DNA of 64,000 nucleotides from Branchipolynoe longqiensis (Eukaryota; Annelida; Polychaeta; Phyllodocida; Polynoidae), in contig CM059196.1 in assembly GCA_030323885.1 (NCBI GenBank), positions 43,423,798-43,487,797 of the forward strand, written 5' to 3'. Both the position numbers and the translations under genes were made by a program. Each line of letters begins with the position of its first letter. Within the stretch, counting starts at the first letter, position 1. The notes below the pieces were generated by a model that ran no database searches, was not told where the DNA came from, and saw nothing but the letters and a program-made list of their open reading frames with translations. Positions 1 to 12,100 of this stretch are shown here, piece by piece.

Positions 1-6
1 ACTCAC

Positions 7-159
7 CTTTGAAACAATGACTGCCATTGCCAGATTCTCAGAATGCGCCGCCACATAGCCAAGCATCATGATTCCTGGGAGTCGTACATTACTGCGCGCA
101 TTGCCAACATAGTCCACGACAGCGGCAACGCCACCAGCATTCACAATCAACTGCGAAAG
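7..159 (-). CDS. SPAG6: SPAG6 coding exon 6
   Basis: This 153-bp, 51-codon exon runs from LSQLIVNAGGVAAVVDYVG to ENLAMAVIVSK. The acceptor is GGTCCAG (166-160) and the donor GTGAGT lies at the very edge of the window. The gene continues to the left. Confidence 0.94.
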
Positions 160-3100
160 CTGGACCGAAACAAGAAACTCAGGATTACTTCAGCCTTCAG
201 TGCAATCGCATGGGTTTTCTTGGGTTTTTCATTTTTGGTAAATGAATTTTATTCATATGAATATCATTTCTCAGCGCAACAGCACTGGTCTTCCGACAAT
301 GAGTGGTACAGTTATTTACCCAACATTGAAATTTGTTTAGTAGTCTGCACTAACCCCTCAGACAAGGAGCCACATAAGACAGGTGGGCGTGGATAGGGTG
401 GTGACATTAGGGAGCCTAAGTGGTGTAATGGTTAGCACACTGGCCTAGAATGCAAGAAATGTGGGTTCGATTCCCACTCGAGGAGCAATATTTCCTATTT
501 TCATCACCCCCACGTCATATATTAAAGCTGCAGTCTGATGAAGGTATCAGATTTTCAAAACCAAAGCAGATATCCAGATTTATTTTACATATCGAACTTA
601 GATACTGGTTGTTGCTTCATAGAAGGAAATATTAAGTCAATTTAATAGAACCTGTTGGTGTTACTGCTGAAGCCTAAATAACACAAATAGGAATTTTGAT
701 GTGCATGCCAAAATGAATTTGGCCACCCCATCCGGTCGGCGGCCACTGAGCACCTTGTGACCAACCCTTTTTCTTTTGGTAACAAAGTGGTCGCAAGCAG
801 TAGTGTGACAAGTGTATAAAACTTGTTTTCAACTATAGCGTGTTTACCGCTGGATTGCTTTTCTCCTCCCTTACCTCAGGGGTGTGTTTGGCGATCTCCC
901 GGATGAGGGTGGCTACATTCTTCTTGACGTACTCGTCCGAGTCCTTCAGGCAGGTCAGCACAGCGGGGAAGATCTCCGCCTCGACAACCATCTCCGCAAG
1001 GTCGACAGAGTGCTTCGAGATCTGGCTCAGCGCAGAGAATACTTGGCGCTGTGGGACACAAACAAAAGTATACGCATTAATTAAAAGTAACGGTGCTTCC
1101 TCCAAGTATACTCAGGGGCTGTGTGAACTAGATATACTTATTATATTAACCGAAATTGCTTCCCTCGGAGATAATTACACAAATAGATATATGCACTATA
1201 ATGGCATGTCTGCTAAATCTGGGGGTGGATCAATCAGGTGTGATTATGGAGGTGTATGTCTAGGTCTACATGGTGATGTCTATGTGTTGTGATGGTGGAC
1301 ATGACATGATTATAGTGATGTATATAGATTATAGTGCGATTATGGTGGTGTATGCAGAGGTCTACATGGTGATATTTATGTGTTGTCATGGCGTTTAAGG
1401 TGTACTTATGGTGGAGTTGTCTATGTGTTGTCATGGTGTCTAACGTGTGACTATGGTGATGTATGTAGTGTAATTATGGTGTATGTGGTGGTCTATGTGG
1501 TGACGTTTTATGTGCGGTGTTTATGTCAATAGTATGACTATGATGGTGTATGTGGAGGTCTACATGGTGGTGTATGTCTAGGTCTACATGGTGGTGTGAT
1601 GGTATCTATGGTGTGATTATGGTGGTGTATGTGGAGATCTACATGGTGGTGTATGTCTAGGTCTACATGGTGTTGTGATGGTATCTATGGTGTGATTATG
1701 GTGGTGTATGTGGAGGTCTACATGGTGATTTTTGTGTTGTGAAGGTATCTATGGTGGTGTAGGTAGTGTTATTGTAGTAGTATACAAGGTTTATGTGTTA
1801 TAATGGTCTTGTTTATGTGATGTTTATGTGTTATAATGGTCTATATGATATAATCATGGTATTGATGTCTAGATTTATAGGGTGATGTTTATGTCTATAG
1901 AGCGATTGTGATCGTGTATGTAGTGTGATTCTGGTGTATGTGTAGGTCTATATGGTACACCTATCCACATCCACTAACCTTAAGCTTGGCATCTGGGTTC
2001 AGGATCATCTGGGCGAGGTGGGCGATGGCACCAGCATCAACTACGGTCTGGGCTAGTTCTGGTGAGTGCTTGCAGATGTCGCTGAGTGCCGAGGCTGCGA
2101 TACGCTTCAGTGACAACTCAGGTTCCTGGATGCACAGCACGAGCAGTGGCACAGCGCCCACGTCCACCACGGACTGAGCCAGCTCTGTGTAGGACATCAC
2201 AATAAAATGGACGATGCAAGGGTTAAATGATATGCCCAGAGATGGTGGTAAACACATTCCACAATGTGTTCTGAGTTCCACTAGGCCAACAGGAAGGATA
2301 TAGCTAAGATTCCTTATACGCGGCATGCAAATGCGGCAAAGAATCGAAACGCATGTAAATGAATAGTGGTGCTTCCATACGTCAGAATGTGAATACGAAC
2401 ACGAATGCGGCAAATGGATCGACCCATGGACCGATCGGTGCGAATGCGAATACTGCTGCGTTTGCCATAGAAAACAATAGTAACTTTGATCTTCGACCTC
2501 GAAAAAGCCTATGACACAACGTGGCAGCATGGCATCATGGAGGATCTTCATGCGATTGGCCTTCGTGGCCATCTGCCAATTTTCATCAGGAACTTTCTAG
2601 CCTTCAGGCATTTCTGCAGCCATGTCAAGACTACCTATTCCAGCCTACACTCACAGGAACTAGGAGTACCTCAAGGCAAATGGTATTGCTGCTGCTGTAA
2701 AGCGGGGGGGGGTCTCCTGTAGTCTTTTTGTGGACGACTTTGTTTTATATTACAGCAGTGCTAACATGAATGTCAGAGAGCCAGCTACAACTAAGCATAA
2801 ATGGGATCCATCGATGGTCAGTTCTGAACAGTTTCAAATTTTCCAAGACCAAAACAGTCTGCATACACTTCTGCCTGCTGCGTAGAATGCAAGCGGAACC
2901 GGAGCTGACCCTTGATGGGGATCCCATTAAAGTCGTTGAGAAAACCAAATTTATGGGCCTCATTCTCGACGCAAAACTGTCTTTCGTGCCACATATAAAG
3001 TACCTGAAAACAAGATGCCTGAAAGCTCTAGATATTCTGAGGGTGCTGTCCAGCTCAGAGTGGGGAGCGGACAGAGATGTTCTGCTCTCCATGTACAGAA

Positions 3101-6100
3101 CCTTGGTTCGGTCACGAGTGGATTACGGCAGCATAGTATACGGTTCCGCAAGGAAATCATATATTGGGCTGCTAGACACGATCCACCACCAGGGACCGGT
3201 TCAGAGCCTCTACGTCGAAGCCAATGAACCATCACTTAACAACAGGAGAATCAAACTGGCCATGCAATATGTAGTCAAGATAAAAACTAATGCATTGAAT
3301 CCTGCACACAGTTGTCTATTCGAGCAACATGACAAATCCAGGTATGAAGCCAGGCCGAATTACATCTGGCCACTGAGGCTCTGAATGAAACCTCATTTGG
3401 AGGCCTTGGGCATGGATTTGGACGTGTTGGAGGATGCCAAAGTCCCAGAACATCCCCCATGGTCGTTGAGGAAGCCATCGGTTATCCTCCGACTCACGGA
3501 ACTGAGGAAGTCTGGGACACATCCACTCGAGTACCAAGGACTGTATGAAGAGATTCAAGGCCAGTTTGCAGACCACCTCTCCATATACACTGATGGTTCG
3601 AAAGACCAAAGCCGGGTAGCTGCTGCGGCAGTCTGCCGACGGGAAACATTTGGCGTATGCTTGCAGTGATTCGTTCTCTTGCCTCCTGGCTGTTGCTGGA
3701 CTGAAAACGAATCACCCTATTCTAACAACGGTCATTTATAAAATGAACCAACTGGCAACGGATGGGTATGACATCCACCTGTGCTGGGTGCCTGGCCATG
3801 CCGGCATACAAGGAAATGAACGAGCTGCGAAGAAGGCCCTGAACTGTGATCTTGAACTGTGTCTGATCCCTCACTCTGATCTGAAACCACTAATAGCCAC
3901 CCACATAAAATCCAAATGGCAACATGAGTGGGATGAAAACATTAATAATTTAAACCACCACAGACTCATGCGGGAGGTCGGCGGGACCAAGTGGTCCTTA
4001 GCCGCTGCTGTATTGGCCACTCGTGGCTTACACATGCTTTTCTGATCATGGGGGAACCTCCCCCTGAATGTATTGGGTGTCAGTCCCCGCTGACACTCAA
4101 ACACATTTGACTAAGTTGCGTTGGTTTTTGGCCCTGTGCCAACAATTCTACACTGCAGACAGTATGCATGACCTTTTTACTAAGGTAAAACAAGAAAACA
4201 TTTTAGCCTTTTTGAGGGCAGCTGGACTGGACCACCTCATATAGTTTACTAAATAAATTCTATCAATTATTAATAAAACTTTTCTTTTTCTATGGGAATT
4301 TGTTTCCCTTGACCACAAATATATGATTGTGAGCTTTCTAATTTAATGAGTGTCTATTGGCACATAATTGATTGTCTGCTTTTACATGTAAAAGAGATGG
4401 TTTGAACAAAAAACAAACATTTCTCACCGTGCATATGGCCTATGCTGCCGACACGGCGTAAAGCAACCACCAATCAATCAATCAATCAATCTTGATCTTC
4501 CTTCACAAATTTGGAGGAAAAACCCCCAAAAATGTCATGGGTAACTTTTTTGGTGTTTTTTTTTGTTTAACCATATCCCAGCACAATAAGTAAACATCGG
4601 CTATTGGGGGTAGGCATATATCTATTCCGCATATACCACATTCGCATGCGACATACCGTGCATATGGAATCTTAGTTTGATAGCTGAGACCCAGCATGCG
4701 TTTAAAATAAACAGTACTTGAAACTAAAGTAAGGTAGATTATACCGACCCACCCAGGGGGGAGGCTGATGACTAAGATGTGTATATATATATGGTTTGAA
4801 CAAAAAACTAACATTTCTCACCGTGCATATGGCCTATGCTGCCGACACGGCGTAAAGCAACCACCAATCAATCAATCTTGATCTTCCTTCAGAAATTTGG
4901 AGGAAAAACCCCCAAAAATGTCATGGGTAACTTTTTTTTTTTTTGTTTTGTTTAACCATATCCCAGCACAATAAGTAAACATCGGCTATTGGGGGTTGGC
5001 ATATATCTATTCCGCATATACCACATTCGCATGCCACATACCGTGCATATGGAATCTTAGTTTGATAGCTGAGACCCAGCATGCGTTTAAAATAAACAGT
5101 ACTTGAAACTAAAGTAAGGTAGATTATACCGACCCACCCAGGGGGGAGGCTAATGACTAAGATGTGTATATATATATACATAAACAATACCCATACGTAC
5201 AGTGAAAATAAAGTCACCAGAATCCAGAATCAGAGGTCTCTATGGAATTGATTTAAACTGGTCCAAGTGTCTTTATCCATCTTTTAATAAAGTATCAGCC
5301 GGGTATAGGTATTGCTGAAACTGGTTCTGTGCTGAGAAGGGCCCAGTTTATATCAATTCCACAGAAAATATACATATATTAATCACCAAAGTGGGAGGTC
5401 GGTCCTAAGCATTGCTTATTCATCTTAACAATTAATTTAATATATTTATCTCAGAAAAATGACAGAAACCCAAAACCATCGGACTATGCAACTTTGGTCG
5501 TAATGCTCGCATTGCGTTTGATGCCTCTCCTGCCGCCGCACGGCTTTCTCACCTTCCCTGTCATCCGTCCCTCAGCTTTCTCCCACCTCACCCTCTCTCC
5601 CTGCCCCGCCGCTTTCTCACCTTCCCCGCTTCCTCGCCTCCCCGCTCCTTCCCTTATAAGGCCGCCCGCCGGCCTCCCTCAGCCACTCGCTTTCCAGCCG
5701 TCCTCCCTGCACAAGCTCCTTTTTCTTTGGCTCTCTCCACCTCGGACCTCTCCACGGCCGACGGACGTCTCCACGGCCGACGCACCTCTACCGACGCAGA
5801 CGCACACATCATGCCTGGCAGCGGCAGAGGGAAGGGACGCCGGGGAGTCCGGAGGCCTCCTCACCAGCCCCCTCCACCCCGGGCTTGCCCCCTCCACCCC
5901 GGGCTCGCCCCCGGCGCCTCCGCCCCTCGGGCGACTGGGCTGCGGGCGTCGACGCCGACACGGCCGCCATCCTCCAGGCGCTGGAGCACATCACAGCACG
6001 CCTCTACACCCTCGACTGTGGCAGCTCCCATCGCGCCGAGGAGACGACTGCGGCCGCCGCGCCCCGCCATACGGCCTACTCCTCACCGCTCACCCCGGCG

Positions 6101-9100
6101 CCTCGGGCGCAGGTAGTCGGGGGAGCACTCCCACCGCCCCCGCCTCAGGCACCGCTCCCGGGGGCGGTGCATCCGCAATACGAGCGGTACACACGCCGCA
6201 CCGTCCAGCCGCCGACGCCCGCCGCTACTCGGAGACCGTCTTCACCTGGATAGCGGACGGTAGACTCCCTCATGGGTGGCACGACCCGGTCGCCCTGAAC
6301 ATGGTGAGAATGGAGATTCTCACCATGCCCGCCCCCCAAGCCGTCCCGACAGCACCCCCTCAGAATAACGCACAGCAGCCCCGGACCCAAGCCGACACCC
6401 GCCTCACCTACAACCGGGAGGCTCATGGGGCCCTATGCGCTGCCTGGAACTGCGAGCCCACCTCATGCGACCGGGCCGCCGTCGGGGAGGCCCACGGCGA
6501 GGCAGGGGCCAGACACAGGCACATATGCGCCTACTGTGCTAACGTGAGGAGGATACTCACCATGCACAGCGAGGCCCTATGCCTCTCCAAACAAGCCCGT
6601 GAGCGCCAGACCCCGGCCGCCTCGGCGGATTTTTGATCCCCCCCCCCGCCCGGTCCGGGGGGCCATAACCGGCACATCACCTACACCCCGGCCGACAACC
6701 CTTTGACCACCACCGACAACCCCATAACGACCACCGACCGCAACGCCACACGCCCAGCAAAAGCCACCGGCCCGCAGCCGGAAAGCTACCGGACCCAGAC
6801 CGCACGGAGCACCAACGGCTCCCCACACACGCGGCCCGAGCATGGGGCCCTAGGCGCTGACCACCACAGCCCTAGCCGCCCCACCCACAGCACCCAGGAC
6901 ACAGCCGGGGACCATCACCCCGCGCCGCAGGCCCCAGACGCCGCCCACACTGACCACAAACCCTCCCTAGACATCACAGCCGCCGACCATCACGCCGGCT
7001 ACCAGGCGCGCGCCTGCAGACATCACCACCACCGACCTCCACATCTCCCCCGGCGACACCACCTTCCTCAACCCCCCCGACCCCCCCCCCAGCCCTGATG
7101 ACTTCGCCGCCCCTCCTCCCCCACCCCCGCCAACCACCACCTGCGCAGCCCCCCGGGAAGCGGGCCTCCCCAACTTTTGGCCACCCGCATCCCGGTGCCG
7201 CTGACGTAGGCCCCGGACTCATAACGACACCCAGACCGTCACCCCCCACAGCCTCCGCCGCCCAAGCCTGCCTCCGCGCCGGGGTGCCCCTCGCCCATAT
7301 CATGGCCCGGGCCCCTGGACCTCAGAGGCGGTCTATGCCTCATGCCCCGCCTCGCCCCCTTGGGCGCCCCTCACCACGAACACTTAAAGCTCCCCCGGAG
7401 CTCATTAGTCGTAAGCTATAACTTCTCGCTCCCTATGAGCTTTTCCTCTTCTTGCTCTCACCGCATTGTTTCCTTGTATATAGCTTGTTTGTTTTCCATG
7501 TTCTGAGGTGTTTCAATAAAGCGCCTTTCCTGCCGCCGCCCGGCTTTCTCACCTTCCCTGTCATCCATCCCTCAGCTTTCTCCCACCCCGCCCGCTCTCC
7601 CTGCCCCACCGCTTTCTCTCCTTCCCCGCTTCCCCGCTACTTCCCTTATAAGGCCGCCCGCCGGCCTCCCTCAGCCACTCGCCTTCCAGCCGTCCTCCCT
7701 GCACAAGCTCCTTTTTCTCCACCCACCCACCCAACTCTCCTTACATGCCAGTGGAGGGCTCTTCGGCGCCCCTCGCCACGAACACGTAAAGCTCCCCCGG
7801 AGCTCATTAGTCGTAAGCTATAACTTCTCGCTCCCTATGAGCTTTTCCTCTTCGTGCTCTCACCGCATTGTTTCCTTGTATATAGCTTGTTTGTTTTCCA
7901 TGTTCTGAGGTGTTTCAATAAAGCACCTTTTTTCCACCCCCGCCTTGCTTTCTTCCTTTTCGCGCATCAATTACACAAGTGAAATGTCCTGATGCATACA
8001 CCACAAAAATCTAAGCATAATATATATATAGCTCTGCAATGTAAAAAGGCTGGAAGACTATAATGTCCCAGCACTGAGAAGAGAAGAACTCAGATGAATA
8101 AAATATTATTTAAACAAAATAAGGATTTAGATCAAATTTCTCACCCCCATTGTGTCTGGCGATGTAGCCTAAGGCCCAAGCTGCAGATTCCTTCACACCA
8201 GGATCAAACTCCTCGAGGCAAATAACCAGCGCATCCAAAGCCCTGGAGTCCACCACGTTCTGCGCGAGGCGCGGGGAGTGCTTAGCAACGGCACGAAGGA
8301 CAAAGGCAGCCGCCTTTTTGTAGAAACGCTGGAAGTCAGAGCAGATGGTCCAGATAACTTGAAATCACACAATTTCAAGGTAATGCAAACAATTGAATGT
8401 GACTGATCGATTGATTGATTTGTGATGGTCAAATGACATTACTGCAAAATGGGCATATTAATGGTGATTTATTCGGTCAGCTTGGTATTTATAAGAAAAA
8501 AATGTGTTCATCAGATGTACATCTTATTTATTTAATAAAAGAAAAATATTGATAAATTCGTTGATTAAGCAGGGGAAATTTCAACCATAGACAATTGGTT
8601 TTCCCCATTCCACTCCTCCTTCCCCTATCCTAGTAATGCTGACCGGCCAGCTGGGTAGTGATGAGTATTGGTTTTTAAGTCCTTGGTTTGATTTGAATCC
8701 CACGACTTGCCATATGGAAAACGAGTTCTCAAGTCTATCATTTACATGGAAATCTAAAATAGTAAAGGAAATGAAATGATCATGAAGCATATATCTACGC
8801 TTATCTGAGTATAAATAATGGGAAGTTGTTTGTATCGGCACTATTGCCTGATTATTCATCAAACGCGACTTTTAGCTGTCACCACCACACATGCTCTACT
8901 CACTAACCGCTCCCGACTCACTACCTCAAGTTAGCGAGGGATTTTATTTCTTTTAGGTAAGAGGCGCATAACCTCTTGCTAGAGATAATACTTATTTCTC
9001 AACCCATGTTCTTTGTTGTTTCCTTCAACCTTAGTTAACAATGTCCTATGTCATATTCATTCAAAATGAATGGGAATTGGAAATGTCAAAATGAAAAACA

Positions 9101-12100
9101 TTATTTTTATTTTAGTCCTTTTGTGTGTGATACATTAGTAACATAAGGGAAATTTCAATATTAATATTACATATCAGTGCAACATGACACTGACGGGGCA
9201 TTTTTTTTTTTAAAGAAGGAAAATAGCACAAAGATTTAGTAAATTGTATACTGCATGTTATGGGTTTTAGCACTTGGTTTCAGTGGGCGTGAGCATTTAA
9301 ACATTAATAAATATGGAAATTAGTGGCCACTTCTCTCCTCACTCAATTTTCCAATAATAACCACGTTTCTCTAATATATGTGAGATTATGGAATCTATCA
9401 ATAAACAAGATACAAATTATGACGAGGTGACCGAATGAGTTGAGCGCCAAATCGTGAAATTTTAACCCCAGACAAGTCAAACCAATGACAAAGGTTTATA
9501 CTAGTTGCTTGCTACCTAGCCTTGTGCTCAGTATTACTACGACAGGGCAAGGACCAGTGGAACAATTAGGACCAATTGCCTGTGGCTGAAAGTTCCCCTG
9601 CTTAATTAACCAATTTCACAAAAATATCACGAAAATATATATATTTCCATTAAAAAAAATAGCACTATAAAGTATAATCTTACGTTCTGCTCAGCCAAGG
9701 AATACACAAGCTGGGGGAGAATGTCGCCATCGATCACAGCCTCGGCGAGGTCGTCATTGTAGTTGGCAAGGCGGCCGAGGGCTAATGCTGCCGTCTGTTG
9801 GATTGTTGGCACTATGTCCAACAGCAGGGGCCTGAGCAGGGGCATGACCCCGGCATTCTGCAGGATCTCAATGTTCTGTGGTCGGGTTGCCAATTCTGCT
9901 ACTGTCTGCACAAATTGCGTGCGCGACTTTTGATACTGCTCAAATACTGGAAATAGAAGAAATTAGGAATTTTATTTATGCAGAGAACCGCACTAAAAAA
10001 ATACAACACAACATTAAAAAGACCGGCGGAAATCAAGGTTTTTATTTTCTGTGGGAATATATTGGGATAATAATTGAATCACAAACACAAGGCACTTAAT
10101 CCAGATGAAGATAAAAAACACACTATTAATAGATAGCACTGTATTTGCACAGAAGGAAACTATACCAGTAATGTAATAATCATAGTAAACTACTGGCTAA
10201 TACCGCACGCAATATCGTAAACGTCATGTTGGCTGAAATTTACTGAGAATATTCAATGCACACCATCTGTCACTGTGTCAGTGTTAGTGATATTTTAAAA
10301 CGGTAAACTTTCTATCCGAAGAGTGCAACTCTTCAATATAATGCCAGCTTACATTAGAAATCAATCAAACTGCAGTGTACAATCATTCAAAAGGCAGCTT
10401 GACGCAGTGTTAACAACAATACCAGATGAACCACAGATTCCAGGATACACCCAGCTAACGCCAGCAGATTCAAACTCATTACTGCACATGACAAAACTGA
10501 ACAGAGCATCCTCACCACATGTGATGGCCTCTGATGGTGAAGTCTCCGACTTGGCCTGAGCACATAGCTCAAACATTCTAATCTAATCTAATACAATTAT
10601 AGTTGTAAGTAAATGTAAAAAAAGAATATGCAGTGGATATTTTGCCATGAACTGGTTTAACATTTCTATGGCTATTTGGCTGTGAATTCCTGTATGCATG
10701 CACAGTTGTGTCATTTTTGGACTTTGGCGTTTTTGTCAAAGCGATCTGGCGGAAAGCTATTTTGTTCACTATCCGTCGGTTTCACTTTTAAATTCTATTT
10801 AACTAGATCTTTTATTATATTTTTTTAACTCAAAGGTAGCGGGGAAATATGAAGATATATATAAAGAATAAGTGTTGCTTCTTAGATTGTGAAATTAGGC
10901 TCTCATTTCATTTCCTCACATTTTCGACAGCTTTTATATAAGGTTGGTGTTTGAAGTTGGTATTCACCTGTGTACTGCAAGTAATGGGTGAATACTTTAT
11001 CCATATTTTACCTAGATACAAGATTCACCCCGTACTGCTGCAGTAGGTGTGCAAACCAACCCTATGTAAAAGGTGGCGAAAATGCGGGTCAATGAAATCA
11101 GAGCCTAATTTCACAATCTAAGAAGCAACATTTATTCTTTACATATGTATTATTGAGAGCCCGCTACCTTTGAGTTGAAAAAATATAATATAATATCTAG
11201 TTTAATAAGATTTAAAAATGAAATCGACGGCGTTCTGCGGCCGCCATCTTGTCTTTTTGCATTCTCTCCCATTTCACCAACTCTGTGCCTACATGGGTAG
11301 CCATTTGATACTGGAGACACAGTTTCTAGGTGATGTTCCATACTAACGCTATTTTCGCCCGTATTTATATAAGGCCGATCTTCACCCGTGTACTACAAGT
11401 ACCGGGTGAATGCTTTATCTATATTTTACCATGAACATACTGTGAAAATTAATCCCCTATTTAGGCTATTATGTGAGACATGATGGGCAAATGTTTTTGA
11501 AAATATTATACAAATGCACATGCTCTGGCACAAGCATACCGGAATACACGGTAAATAATATTGGCATCCATAATTTAAATTCCCTAGGCTAATCAGCAAT
11601 CATTAAAATTTCATTGATCAAATTCACTGCCACTGGCTTACATAAACATTGTCACTGAATACTACACAACAAATCTAACAAACTATGATTTCATTTCTGA
11701 CAGTCACGAGTGTCAGTGACACAATTAATAGAATTATGCGATGGGGTAGAACAGTATTTAAACTATTTTATTCCTAATCCTAGTCCTAGATCATAGTAGA
11801 TGTTCATCCAGATAGTTGGGAATAGGTATTACTTAGTCTGAGCCTTAGGTCTGAATTATACATGTATATTATGATTATGGAAATGAGGATGCGCTGTTAT
11901 ACTTTTCAATTTTCAATTCTTTTATTTTAACTCTCTGCAAGGTATGTTTACAATAAACTCAGGTGATACAATAAATGCATACAGTGATACACATTCCTTA
12001 CAGACAGAAAGGATCCCAGAAAAGCAATGCTTATCTTTGATACTGCTGTACTGTTACTACTGTACCCTGATCAGCCAAAAATGGGGGAAAACTGACACTG

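Larger units (their letters stand above)
5529..7930 (+). mobile_element. gag-only DIRS/Ngaro-like element with split direct repeats
   Basis: Order: A1 (5529-5726), GC-rich interior, B1 (7363-7528), A2 (7529-7717), short spacer, B2 (7765-7930). A1 and A2 are near-identical and B1 and B2 are near-identical. A1-interior-B1-A2-B2 is the split-direct-repeat layout of PAT/Ngaro-type tyrosine-recombinase retroelements. The interior carries a gag-like zinc-binding ORF but no reverse transcriptase or recombinase, so it would be non-autonomous. A holds CCCTTATAAGG, a possible TATA region; B ends with an AATAAA signal. The alternative is a tandem dimer whose second unit lost its interior. It lies in SPAG6 intron 3 (between exons 3 and 4). 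Confidence 0.6.

Noticed and set aside
43..396. Plus-strand 117-codon frame at the left edge
   Set aside because: It lies antisense over SPAG6 exon 6, whose minus-strand frame matches a known protein with proper splice sites.
410..487. Possible functional tRNA gene
   Set aside because: A and B boxes are present, but the acceptor-stem halves do not pair and the same head recurs attached to SINE-3 body sequence.
5679..7303. Multiple Gly/Arg-rich frames on both strands of the GC-rich block
   Set aside because: High GC suppresses stops. Only the plus-strand frame with the zinc-binding motif has support.
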